From Allorhodopirellula solitaria (GTDB lineage: Bacteria > Planctomycetota > Planctomycetia > Pirellulales > Pirellulaceae), in NCBI RefSeq assembly GCF_007859855.1, contig NZ_SJPK01000004.1, positions 608,422-672,421 on the forward strand: a stretch of 64,000 bases of DNA. Reading direction: 5' to 3'. The translations under genes and the position numbers were made by a program. The notes under the pieces are model-generated. The model searched no databases and was not told the origin of the DNA. It saw only the letters and a program-made list of their open reading frames with translations. Shown here piece by piece: positions 36,816 through 45,614 of this stretch. The stretch's first letter is position 1. Every line of letters starts with the position of its first letter.

Positions 36816-36838
36816 ACCACGCTCCGCCGGAGCGTGGT
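36816..36838 (+). terminator. Hairpin after the BBP7 gene
   Basis: ACCACGCTCC, loop GCC, GGAGCGTGGT: a perfect 10-bp GC-rich stem starting 14 bases after the stop codon. There is no T-run after it, so it may stop transcription with Rho or protect the 3' end. Confidence 0.6.
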
Positions 36839-36945
36839 CTCGACTGGTCGACGGGTACGAAGGAACCGAGAAACGATCTACACTGCGGTTTCACCATACT
36901 GCGGTCCCGTCATCCGTTCCTGTAACCCCCGGCCGATATCTCTCC

Positions 36946-37746
36946 ATGATCTCTCGCAAACCCATTTTCCCCGGTGTCATCGAGCTGAATTTTCAGGCGG
37001 GTGAGGTACTCGGTTGCAATCTGTACCTCATCTACGACCAAGACGAATGGGTTTTGATCGACGTTGGGTACGAAGAAACGGTTGACGATTATATCCAGAT
37101 CATCCGCGATTTGGATTTCCCTCTGTCCCGTTGCCAGACATTGATCGCGACCCACGCGGACGTCGATCATATTCAAGGACTTGCCAAGGCCAAGCAAGCG
37201 TTCAAAACCACCGTGACGGCACACCCCAACGCGGTCGAGCCTTTGCAGAGCGGGGACACGCTGAAGACCCTGGCATTGATCGAAGCCCAGGACCTGCGTT
37301 TGGAGATGCCGCCGGTCCAAGTCGATCACTTGGTCAATGACGGTGATGTGATACGCGTCGGCAAGCTCGAGGTGGAGGTTTGGCACACGCCAGGCCATAC
37401 CGACAGCCAGTTGGCATTCCGTTTGGGCGATGTGCTGTTCTCGGGCGACAATGTCTATCGCGATGGCTGCATCGGTGCCATCGACGCCCACCATGGCAGC
37501 GATATCAAGGCCTTTCTCCGCTCACTTCGGCGTATCCGTGATAGCGACGTTCGCTGGCTCGCCCCGAGTCACGGACCGATCTTTGCCAAGGATGACGTCA
37601 TGCTTGACAAGGTGATCGAGCGAGTCGAAGGCTACCTGCACATGGCCGATTTCGGCACTCTGGCAGAGGATTGGCCACTGATGGACCAATGGGACGCCGA
37701 AGTCGCTCAAGGCATCCTGCCCGATGGCTTCCAATTGCCTGGCTAA
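36946..37746 (+). CDS. MBL-fold metallo-hydrolase with altered metal motif
   Basis: 266 aa metallo-beta-lactamase fold, with a first half giving ATHADVDHIQGL. The usual HxHxDH is here H-x-D-x-D-H, the second histidine replaced by aspartate. The other ligands are visible: His in TPGHTDSQLAF, Asp in FSGDNVYRDG and His in APSHGPIF. The last 40 residues (ERVEGYLHMADFGTLAED) are an extra helical tail. A changed metal preference or loss of one metal ion is possible. No signal peptide, so cytoplasmic. The substrate is unknown. Confidence 0.82.
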   Translation: MISRKPIFPGVIELNFQAGEVLGCNLYLIYDQDEWVLIDVGYEETVDDYIQIIRDLDFPLSRCQTLIATHADVDHIQGLAKAKQAFKTTVTAHPNAVEPLQSGDTLKTLALIEAQDLRLEMPPVQVDHLVNDGDVIRVGKLEVEVWHTPGHTDSQLAFRLGDVLFSGDNVYRDGCIGAIDAHHGSDIKAFLRSLRRIRDSDVRWLAPSHGPIFAKDDVMLDKVIERVEGYLHMADFGTLAEDWPLMDQWDAEVAQGILPDGFQLPG

Positions 37747-37835
37747 GGAGCACGCGTCGGAGATCGACCAGGCTTTCCGCCTGTCGCGAACACCACGACC
37801 GCGCTGAGATTCATTATGCTCAAGGGTGTGTGCCC

Positions 37836-37849
37836 CCCAGAATTCTGGG
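37836..37849. promoter_or_regulatory. Perfect palindrome upstream of the thioredoxin-like gene
   Basis: CCCAGAATTCTGGG, a 14-bp uninterrupted palindrome ending 30 bases before the start codon at 37880. It could be an operator overlapping the promoter or leader. No known consensus matched. Confidence 0.4.
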
Positions 37850-37879
37850 CAACCCATCATTTAACCCTGTGAGCCTCTC

Positions 37880-39160
37880 ATGATCCGACCACTCAGCACA
37901 GACCATTTGTTGTCCCGATTCCCCGCTCTCAAGCCATCGTCGCTTGCATTTTGCGCCCTGCTCGCCACCGGACAGGTCATGTTACCGTCCGGGGCCCACG
38001 CCGATGAGGGTGACACTCAGACGGCCGCAGCGGAAGCAGACTCCGCCGAAGAGGAACCGACCGAAGAAGCCGCAGCGATCGAAGTTCCCGATGGCGATGC
38101 GGACGAATTGTTTGCCTTCGCAGCCGAGACGATGCAGAATCGCGGGGGCAACATGAAGTCAGTCCGCCGCGCCGCTCGCGGGGTCGTCGACACGGCGGCA
38201 AAAATCCGCACTCTCGATGACGTGACCGTGCCCCAGCGGCTCAAAGCAGTTTCGCTGCAGCTAAACGCTCTGCAATTTCTTTCCGGCCAAGACAAAGAGC
38301 TGACTGCCGAACTCGATGCACTGCGTGAGTCAATCGCCAACAGCGAGCATCCCGCCATCCGCAACCTCGCCGTCATGGAGAAACTTCAATCGCAGGTCCG
38401 TGACGTGGCCTCGATGGAAGAAGAAGAACAGCAGGGCCTTGTCGACCGCATTCATGCCATGGCCGATGAAGGCAGCCTGAACTCCCAGCTCTATTCACTC
38501 GCCTCGCAGCTCGCCGGTCGCCTCGGTTCCGATGATCAAACCGAGATGGCGGTCAGTCTTCTCAACGGACTCGCCGAGCGGATGGAGGAATCCGATGATG
38601 AACAATTGCAGTCGCTGGCCGAACGGGCCCGAGGGACTGCCCGACGATTGAATCTGATGGGCAATTCCATGACGCTCACCGGTACCACCGGGAGCGGTGA
38701 GGAGTTTGATTGGTCGGACTATCGAGGACAGGTGGTCCTCGTCGATTTCTGGGCGTCCTGGTGCGGCCCCTGTCGTGGCGAAATCCCCAACATGAAGCGC
38801 AACCTTGCCGCCTATGGTGACGATTTCGCGATCGTTGGGATCAACATGGACAACACCCCTGAGGCGATGCAGAAGTATCTCGACCAAGAGGATATCAGCT
38901 GGGTTAACATCGTCGGTGACGAGGAGTCCGGTGCTGGCTGGAACCATCCGATGGCGAGACACTACGGCGTCTCAGGCATCCCGACAGCCATCCTCGTCGA
39001 CCGGGAAGGTAAAGTGATCTCGCTCTCTGCCCGCGGGGCGCGGTTGGACCAATCTCTCGAAGAATTGCTCGGGCCTCCCCCTGAAGTTGAAGAGCCCGCC
39101 GATACGGAAGCTGGCGATGACGAGGCCGCCGCTGAAGAAGCTGCCCCTGAGTCCGAGTAA
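37880..39160 (+). CDS. Exported TlpA-like thioredoxin-fold protein
   Basis: 426 aa. A signal peptide is followed by an acidic Ala/Glu-rich linker (EADSAEEEPTEEAAAIEVPD), a helical region of about 170 residues, and a TlpA/ResA-like thioredoxin domain (about residues 270-395) with active site DFWASWCGPCRGEIPNM (W294, C295, C298 approximately) and the cis-proline region SGIPTAILVD. The C-terminus is again acidic. It should act as a periplasmic disulfide reductase, for instance in cytochrome c maturation or on exported cysteine-rich proteins such as the BBP7 and DUF6666-like proteins of this window; that connection is inference. Single-gene unit with a palindrome just upstream. Confidence 0.87.
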   Translation: MIRPLSTDHLLSRFPALKPSSLAFCALLATGQVMLPSGAHADEGDTQTAAAEADSAEEEPTEEAAAIEVPDGDADELFAFAAETMQNRGGNMKSVRRAARGVVDTAAKIRTLDDVTVPQRLKAVSLQLNALQFLSGQDKELTAELDALRESIANSEHPAIRNLAVMEKLQSQVRDVASMEEEEQQGLVDRIHAMADEGSLNSQLYSLASQLAGRLGSDDQTEMAVSLLNGLAERMEESDDEQLQSLAERARGTARRLNLMGNSMTLTGTTGSGEEFDWSDYRGQVVLVDFWASWCGPCRGEIPNMKRNLAAYGDDFAIVGINMDNTPEAMQKYLDQEDISWVNIVGDEESGAGWNHPMARHYGVSGIPTAILVDREGKVISLSARGARLDQSLEELLGPPPEVEEPADTEAGDDEAAAEEAAPESE

Positions 39161-39398
39161 ACCGTCTTGGCAGTGACGTAGTTTGCCGAGAACAACGAGC
39201 GGAACGCTGCACCGCAGCGTTCCGCCCGCACAGGTTTAGTAACGCGGGAGTAGTAAGTGTCCTATTGGACGAAGCAACGAGCTGCTCAATACCCAGAAGT
39301 ATCCTCTCAGGGATTAAAGAGAATAGCCGTAGGTCAGCGCAGCGCCACCGACGGTGTCTCTTTCTAAAACGCCTTCGGCTTAGGAAAACTTGTGGGGC

Positions 39399-39602
39399 TC
39401 AACCGCCACCGACTAGAGTCACCACTTCGACACGGTCACCCTCGGCGACCATGTATTCACCGTGTTGCTCGCGCGGCACGACCTCTTCGTTGATCTCGAC
39501 GGCCAAGTAATTCTTGGGCACGTCAACTTGCTCAATCAGCTCACTGATTGACATTGAATGATCGACTTCGGTAGTCGTGCCGTTGACGGTGATCGTAATC
39601 AT
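39399..39602 (-). CDS. thiS: Sulfur carrier protein ThiS
   Basis: 67 aa ubiquitin-like sulfur carrier. It begins [20 protein letters not shown] and ends in [12 protein letters not shown]; the final Gly-Gly is thiocarboxylated and delivers sulfur to the thiazole ring of thiamine. No ThiG, ThiF or ThiH gene is adjacent. The ATG overlaps the stop codon of the upstream sugar isomerase gene (ATGA), so the two are translated together. Confidence 0.9.
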   Translation of the reverse strand: MITITVNGTTTEVDHSMSISELIEQVDVPKNYLAVEINEEVVPREQHGEYMVAEGDRVEVVTLVGGG

Positions 39603-40600
39603 GAGGCTTCGTCAAAAGCGGCGTCGAATGCCACGTTGGATGGCGAGAAATCGAGCTTCTTCGTAAACTCGCAGGCTTCACGAGCACCGAAGGTGCGTTC
39701 CATGCCCGAATCCTCCCACTCGATCGACAGCGGGCCAGCGTACTCGATGACGTTGAGCGCTCGAATGATCTCTTCAAAGTTCACGCCACCGCGTCCGGGG
39801 CTGCGGAAGTCCCAGCCTCGCCGCGGATCGCCGAAGTTCAGGTGGCTGCAGTTGATGCCAGTCTTACCATCGAGTGTGACGATCGCGTCTTTGATGTGCA
39901 CGTGGTAGATGCGATCGGGGAAGGCGCGAATGAATTCAACGGGATCGATCCCCTGCCAAATCAAGTGGCTGGGGTCGAAGTTAAAACCGAATTCAGGCCG
40001 ATGATCGAGTGCTTCGAGCGCACGCTGTGCGGTGTAGATATCGAAGGCGATCTCGGTGGGGTGGACTTCCAGGGCAAAGCGGACACCGCACTGACCGAAG
40101 ACATCCAGGATCGGATTGAACCGCTCGGCGAGCAGGTCAAACCCAGCATCGAGCGTTTTTTCCGGGACGGGCGGGAATGAGTAAAGCAGGTGCCAGATGC
40201 TGCTGCCGGTGAATCCGTTGACAACATCGACGCCGAATTTCTGGGCCGCGCGGGCGGAATTGGCCAGCTCCTCGGCCGCACGAGCGTTGACCCCAGCGGG
40301 GTCGCCGTCGCCCCAAACATGCTCGGGAAGAATGGCTTTGTGCCGCTCGTCGATGATGTCGAGCACGCCCTGGCCCGCCAAGTGAGCGCTGATGGCGTGG
40401 CACTGCAAGTTGTGTTTGGCCAGCAACGCGTGTTTCTTGTCGCAGTAGTCGTCTTCGGCAAGCGCTCGGCTGACTTCGAAGTGATCGCCCCAACAGGCCA
40501 GTTCGATACCGTCGAAACCGAAGTCGGCTGTCATCGCAGCGAGTTCTTCAATCGGCAGATCGGCCCATTGGCCGGTAAACAGGGTGACGGGACGGGGCAT
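39599..40600 (-). CDS. Sugar phosphate isomerase/epimerase family TIM barrel
   Basis: 333 aa of the xylose-isomerase-like AP-endonuclease-2 superfamily. Motifs: [17 protein letters not shown] at the start, [27 protein letters not shown] (Glu metal ligand), [12 protein letters not shown] (Asp/His), [10 protein letters not shown] (His) and [11 protein letters not shown] (Glu). It probably binds Mn2+ and isomerises or epimerises a sugar; many planctomycete paralogues belong to inositol or keto-sugar routes. The ATG at 40600 has GGAG six bases upstream. It is coupled to thiS downstream. Confidence 0.87.
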   Translation of the reverse strand: MPRPVTLFTGQWADLPIEELAAMTADFGFDGIELACWGDHFEVSRALAEDDYCDKKHALLAKHNLQCHAISAHLAGQGVLDIIDERHKAILPEHVWGDGDPAGVNARAAEELANSARAAQKFGVDVVNGFTGSSIWHLLYSFPPVPEKTLDAGFDLLAERFNPILDVFGQCGVRFALEVHPTEIAFDIYTAQRALEALDHRPEFGFNFDPSHLIWQGIDPVEFIRAFPDRIYHVHIKDAIVTLDGKTGINCSHLNFGDPRRGWDFRSPGRGGVNFEEIIRALNVIEYAGPLSIEWEDSGMERTFGAREACEFTKKLDFSPSNVAFDAAFDEAS

Positions 40601-40673
40601 GAAAGACTCCGGTGGGTGAGGTGACAATGGACAGTGGCCCCAGGATAACGGAGACCCCCGCCCCGTTGTAGCA

Positions 40674-40707
40674 CCCCCTGAGGCGACGTCCCAAAGACGC
40701 CTTGGGG
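40674..40707 (-). terminator. Hairpin between aroDE and the isomerase gene
   Basis: CCCCTGAGGCG and CGCCTTGGGG can pair with one bulge across a 12-base loop. It lies 46 bases beyond the aroDE stop, so it may end that transcript. No T-run follows. Confidence 0.4.
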
Positions 40708-40752
40708 CATCAAGTCGACGGGAATTGCAGATTTCCGATAGCCCCGGGAGCT

Positions 40753-42243
40753 TCAGTTGATCTGGACCGGATTGGTGGCTTGTTTGATCTTGGCCCGCAT
40801 CAGATCCGTCGGCGCGTCCTTGCCGGTGAACAACCGGAATTGGTAGGCAGCTTGGCGGACGAACATATCCACGCCTGTGATCAAGCGAGCCCCGGCTTGC
40901 TTGGCGTACTTGATCAGCACCGTGTTCTCGGGATTGTAGACGGTGTCAAAGACGACCATGTATTCGTTGATGGACGTCATGTTATACGGAGACACGTCCA
41001 CGTCCGGGTGCATTCCGACCGGGGTGCCGTTCACCAATAGGTGCGCTTTGACTTCATGGCGTTGGTCCCACGCGATGCTCTGGCAACCGATTTCATGAGC
41101 CAACAACTGGCTGCGTTCTTCGGTGCGTGAGGACACATAGACATCGCACTTGCGTTGCCGCAGCCCCCAAGCGATGGCTCGTGACACTCCGCCGGCGCCA
41201 AGGATGAGTGCGACCTTGCCCTGCATCGAGTTCTCCTGGCCACGTTCGATCTCGAAGGTTTCTTCGATGCAGTCCATCGCTGCGCGGTAATCGGTGTTGT
41301 AACCGAGTCGCTCTTCGCCATTGAAGATCATCGTGTTGATGGCCCCGATCCCCGTTGCGCTCGCTTCGGCCTGGGTGCAGTAATCCAACGCCGCTTCCTT
41401 GTGGGGGATCGTGATACTGATGCCCTCGATGCCGATGCTATGGCAACCGTTCATGAACGTCTGCAGGTCATCTTTGGGGACTCGCAGTGGCAGGTAGCGA
41501 GCATTGATCTCCGAATCGACGAACGCTGCATTGTGAATCAGCGGGCTGTGACTGTGTCCCACCGGATCCGCAATCACCCCAAACAATGCCGTGTCAGGCT
41601 TGATCGATTCATAGTGGTAGGTGTTGTTCATCTCCTTCCAATTGATCTGCCCCGGAGCGAGTTTCTTGTCGGCGCTGAAGGTGGCGTAGGTGAAGGGGGA
41701 TCCGACCCGATTGGAGAGGATCCGGGTGATCATGCCCATCTCGCCCATGCAAATCCCGATCGTGGGGATGTCGGATTGTTCGACCAGCCGAATCATCCGG
41801 ATGTTGTCCGAGAATGTGTTGGCCATGGTGGCGATCTTGACGATGTCCGCATCCTCCTCAGCCATCGCTGCGTGAATGTCCTCGAGTTCGTCGGGCGTGC
41901 CGCTGAAGTCGTGGTAGCTGATGATTCGTTTGGTGGAGCCATAACGTGGGATTTGGGCGGCCACGTCAGCCTCGATGTCGACGTACTCGACACCCGTGGC
42001 GATCGCGCTGCGGAGCAGCATCAGGCGTTCCTGTTCGGACTTTTCCCAGCGTCCCCCGTCTTCCTTTCGCCGCGCCGTCAGCACGACCGGGCCAGGCCGG
42101 TCGCCCACGAGCCGCTTGAGGTTGACCGCCCGGGAAATATAGTCCAGACGCAATTCCACCAATTGAGCTCCCTGCTCAACCAAGAACTGGTGTTCGGCGA
42201 TCATTCTTTTATGACGGGCACGGCCAAGACTGACACAAATCAT
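40753..42243 (-). CDS. aroDE: Bifunctional 3-dehydroquinate dehydratase / shikimate dehydrogenase
   Basis: 496 aa fusion of two consecutive shikimate-pathway enzymes. Residues 1-215 are type I dehydroquinase (AroD): the catalytic His is in [11 protein letters not shown] and the Schiff-base Lys in [11 protein letters not shown]. Residues about 222-490 are AroE: substrate motif [13 protein letters not shown], catalytic Lys in [13 protein letters not shown], Asp in [11 protein letters not shown] and the NADP loop [15 protein letters not shown]. The arrangement is like the plant enzyme and several planctomycetes. The ATG at 42243 begins [14 protein letters not shown], directly the first strand of the barrel. 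It is cytoplasmic and makes shikimate for aromatic amino acids. Confidence 0.94.
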   Translation of the reverse strand: MICVSLGRARHKRMIAEHQFLVEQGAQLVELRLDYISRAVNLKRLVGDRPGPVVLTARRKEDGGRWEKSEQERLMLLRSAIATGVEYVDIEADVAAQIPRYGSTKRIISYHDFSGTPDELEDIHAAMAEEDADIVKIATMANTFSDNIRMIRLVEQSDIPTIGICMGEMGMITRILSNRVGSPFTYATFSADKKLAPGQINWKEMNNTYHYESIKPDTALFGVIADPVGHSHSPLIHNAAFVDSEINARYLPLRVPKDDLQTFMNGCHSIGIEGISITIPHKEAALDYCTQAEASATGIGAINTMIFNGEERLGYNTDYRAAMDCIEETFEIERGQENSMQGKVALILGAGGVSRAIAWGLRQRKCDVYVSSRTEERSQLLAHEIGCQSIAWDQRHEVKAHLLVNGTPVGMHPDVDVSPYNMTSINEYMVVFDTVYNPENTVLIKYAKQAGARLITGVDMFVRQAAYQFRLFTGKDAPTDLMRAKIKQATNPVQIN

Positions 42244-42520
42244 TCAAAAAACTCAATAACATTGGGGGAGGCCCCCGCCTGGCGGGGCAAAACCTGATGC
42301 GAAACAGCTTATATTAGTCGGGCTGATTTTGACCAGGAGGTCTTCGCCGCTGAACAATCCCGGCCGCCGCTGCCGTAGGGAACATCCCACTGCTGCCGTT
42401 CGGAGTGAGCCGTCCGGCGCGTGCCCGCTCGGGGCGAGATGCCTCGCCCCCCATCGCTCGGGTGGGCCGCGGCTCTGGTAGTCATCGGTTCTGGTAGTCA
42501 TTCAAAACGGAAATGGAAAC

Positions 42521-43807
42521 ATGCAGATTGGAAAGACGAACCGCTCGGCCCCCGTCACCGCGGGGCTGTTGCTGGGGGCGTGCTTGTTCGCCACGGTCGC
42601 CCCAGCGCAGTCGCCCCCCGCCGCGAACCTTCCTACCTGGACGATGGCACGCGCTGATAGCGGATCGAGCGGCGCGATCGGGCGGAACCTGCCGAGCCAG
42701 CTAACATTGCTTTGGGAGGCCGAAACTGCCGAAGCGATCGAATCGACGCCCGTCAGCGACGGTGTCAACGTGTACGTCGCCGATGTCATGGGAGGCGTCG
42801 AAGCACTCGATCTCGCTTCGGGTGAGTCGCGTTGGCGGCGCGAATTCGAGACAGGGTTCGAGGCGTCGCCCGGGCTTTTCTTACCCGAATCGATTGACGC
42901 CAACGCCGCCGAGTCGACTGCCCAGATTCCAGTGATCGAAGCGGCCAGCGGTAACCCAGCAGAGGATTCTGCCGCGGCAGACGCGGCCGTCCGGGCGATC
43001 CTCGTCGTCAGCGATGTCTATGGAAATATTGTGGCGCTCGACCCCTCGACCGGGGAGTCAGTTTGGAAATACGCGACCGAGGGGCAAATTAGCGCCGCTC
43101 CCACGTTTTTCGCCGTGCCCCGAGGGGATGCCTACGAAGTGCGGGTGCTGCAATCGAGCCAGGACGGAAACTTGTACTGTTTATCGGCTGCCGACGGAGC
43201 CTTGGTATGGAAATATGAGACGGGGGACCAGATCCGTTGTTCCGCTTCGATCGCTGCTGGGAAAACATTTCTAGGCGGCTGCGACGGCCAATTGCATGTG
43301 ATCGACCTCGCGACGGGCGAGCCTGCCCGCGAACCCTTGCCGCTAGGCGGCCCCACTGGCAGCACGCCTGCGGTCAGCGGCGATGAAGTGTTTTTACCGG
43401 TTATGGCTGGCACGCTGTTTGCGTTCCATCCCTCCACAGGCGACGTTCGCTGGGAGTTCGAAGATCCCGATCGACCCGATGAATTCCGCAGCAGCGTCGC
43501 CATCGGAGCCGACCGGATCGTCGTTTCGAGTCAAAACAAGCACGTCGATGCGATCGAGCGAGCGTCGGGCGAGCGGATTTGGCGAAAAACACTCCGCCGG
43601 CGTGCCGATGCCTCGCCGCTGATCGCCGGTGATGATGTTTGGATCGCATCGACCGCCGGATTGCTGTTAAGATTGTCTCTTGCCGATGGCGATGAGAAAT
43701 GGTCGTTTGAGTCGCGAGGCAAATTCATGGCAGCTCCTGCTGTCGTCGGCGATCGCTTGATCATTGCTGATGACGACGGCGTTGTCCGCTGTTTCGGGCC
43801 GTCGTAG
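42521..43807 (+). CDS. Exported PQQ-type beta-propeller protein (BamB-like)
   Basis: 428 aa with a signal peptide (VTAGLLLGACLFATVAPAQS). The rest is a run of PQQ-like blade motifs, for example GGVEALDLASGESRWRREFE, GNIVALDPSTGESVWKYATE and DGNLYCLSAADGALVWKYET, about seven blades in all. No catalytic residues of quinoprotein dehydrogenases are visible, so it is more likely a scaffold like BamB than an enzyme. An acidic, Ala-rich insert (about residues 128-160) breaks the blade pattern. It is divergent from aroDE by about 280 bp. Confidence 0.83.
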   Translation: MQIGKTNRSAPVTAGLLLGACLFATVAPAQSPPAANLPTWTMARADSGSSGAIGRNLPSQLTLLWEAETAEAIESTPVSDGVNVYVADVMGGVEALDLASGESRWRREFETGFEASPGLFLPESIDANAAESTAQIPVIEAASGNPAEDSAAADAAVRAILVVSDVYGNIVALDPSTGESVWKYATEGQISAAPTFFAVPRGDAYEVRVLQSSQDGNLYCLSAADGALVWKYETGDQIRCSASIAAGKTFLGGCDGQLHVIDLATGEPAREPLPLGGPTGSTPAVSGDEVFLPVMAGTLFAFHPSTGDVRWEFEDPDRPDEFRSSVAIGADRIVVSSQNKHVDAIERASGERIWRKTLRRRADASPLIAGDDVWIASTAGLLLRLSLADGDEKWSFESRGKFMAAPAVVGDRLIIADDDGVVRCFGPS

Positions 43808-44016
43808 TCGCCGATTCAGTGGCGGGTGATCGACAGTTGGATTGTCTTTGTGAAGTGTTCGGGGCTGGCTGCTGATAGCTCAGGCTTGTTTGACGGGCAT
43901 GACGAACGCTGACGCCGAACATTATTAGAACAATCGTCCCGCGTGCGGCTATTCGCTGACACGACCGGCATCACTATCCCACCTGACCCTACCTCACCAC
44001 CCTGGAACTCCCTGCC

Positions 44017-45333
44017 ATGACGAGCACATCGAGCGACGACAAGACCGAAGTAGGCAGTGTCTTTATCTCTAATTACCCACCGTTTAGCCAATGGAACGCG
44101 GAGGCCCTCGACGACGTTCGCGGCGCGATGGAGTCCCCGCCCGCCAACGACAACCCGCTCGGGCTGTACCTGCACATCCCATTCTGTCGCAAGCGTTGCA
44201 AGTTCTGTTACTTCAAAGTGTTCACGGACGTCAAAGCACCCGATGTGCAGCGTTATGTGGACGCCTTGTGCAACGAGATCTCCATGGTCAGCAAATTGCC
44301 GGTGATGGGCGAGCGGCCGTTTCGATTCGTTTACTTTGGCGGCGGGACACCGAGTTTTCTGTCTCCGAAACAGCTCACCAAGCTCGCCGATCGCCTGCAT
44401 GAGCACATCACCTGGGATGGAGCGGAGGAAGTTACCTTTGAGTGCGAGCCAGGAACGCTCAGCGAGACGAAGGTCAAGACGCTTAGAGAGAAGCTCGGTG
44501 TGACCCGCATCAGCCTCGGTATCGAGAACTTCAACGATACTTTGCTCGAAGAGAACGGCAGAGCACACCTTTCCAAGCAAGTCTATGCGGCATGGGAGTG
44601 GATCGAGGCGGCGCAGTTCCCCAATGTAAACATTGACCTGATTGCTGGAATGGTCGGCGAGACCTGGGACAACTGGCGCGACAACATTCGCCGCACGATC
44701 GAGATGTCTCCCGAAAGCGTCACGATCTACCAGATGGAGCTGCCGTTTAACACAATCTACAGCAAAGACATGCTCGGCAATCAAACCGAGAGCCCCGTGG
44801 CGCCGTGGCAAACCAAACGCGACTGGGTCGATTTCGCTTTCGATGAGATGATCGCCGCGGGATACAAGGTCAGCAGCGGTTACACGCTCGTCAAAGACAC
44901 AGGCAAAGTAAACTTTTCCTACCGCGACAATTTGTGGCGGGGCGCCGACCTGATCGCCACCGGCATCGCCAGCTTCGGGCACGTCCGCGGTGTGCACTAT
45001 CAGAACTTGCCCCACATGCCGGCGTATCTCGAGACGGTGGAAGCAGGAAACCTGCCGCTGGGCCGGGGCTACGTCCCCACCCCGCACCAAACCCTGATCC
45101 GCGAAATGATTCTGTTGCTTAAGCGGGGCTTTCTCGAACGCGACTATTTCCGAGACAAGTTCGACACCGACATCGTCGCGGACTGGTCCGACGTTTGGAC
45201 CGGCTACATCGAACAGGGGCTCGTCGAAATTGACGAGCGTGAAATTCGCTTGACGCGGGAAGGTTTGCTCCGTGTCGATTCGCTCCTCTCGGCATTTTTC
45301 GAGCCCGAGCACCAGAACGTTCGCTACACCTGA
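44017..45333 (+). CDS. HemN/HemW-like radical SAM protein
   Basis: 438 aa. The [4Fe-4S] motif is HIPFCRKRCKFCYFKVF (CxxxCxxC, cysteines about residues 55-62), followed by YFGGGTPSFLSPKQL and GIENFNDTLLEENGR, both characteristic of coproporphyrinogen III dehydrogenase relatives. Tyr, not the CGC or CDF of classical HemN and HemW, follows the last cysteine. A C-terminal winged-helix-like part resembles the HemN C-terminal domain (EIRLTREGLLRVDSLLSAFF). It may be a heme-handling or uncharacterised methylase-like member, so the enzymatic assignment is open. Cytoplasmic. No heme genes are adjacent. Confidence 0.82.
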   Translation: MTSTSSDDKTEVGSVFISNYPPFSQWNAEALDDVRGAMESPPANDNPLGLYLHIPFCRKRCKFCYFKVFTDVKAPDVQRYVDALCNEISMVSKLPVMGERPFRFVYFGGGTPSFLSPKQLTKLADRLHEHITWDGAEEVTFECEPGTLSETKVKTLREKLGVTRISLGIENFNDTLLEENGRAHLSKQVYAAWEWIEAAQFPNVNIDLIAGMVGETWDNWRDNIRRTIEMSPESVTIYQMELPFNTIYSKDMLGNQTESPVAPWQTKRDWVDFAFDEMIAAGYKVSSGYTLVKDTGKVNFSYRDNLWRGADLIATGIASFGHVRGVHYQNLPHMPAYLETVEAGNLPLGRGYVPTPHQTLIREMILLLKRGFLERDYFRDKFDTDIVADWSDVWTGYIEQGLVEIDEREIRLTREGLLRVDSLLSAFFEPEHQNVRYT

Positions 45334-45614
45334 TCGATTTGGGCGTCGTTGCCGCGTCGCGGCCACCGGGCCGATTCCGCGGATTCGATTTCGGGGGGCG
45401 TGGCCGATTGCCGCATCGTCCGCCGGGCGTGCTCGGCGCGGCTGGATTGGCCAGGTTTGAGCGATCGCGGCCGAGGCGGTCGATTATGACAGTGGGGCAG
45501 ACTACATGCCTTGTTGAAAACGTGGTTGAGTGAGTAAAGTAGGCCCTTCCAGAAAATGTGCACCTACCGCTGATTTTGAACACGATCCCAGAGGCCGGGT
45601 TTTTCCCGTATTTG

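Noticed and set aside
43816-45366. 516-codon open frame on the minus strand
   Set aside because: It lies opposite the HemN-like gene, shows no domain, and follows from the codon bias of the true gene.
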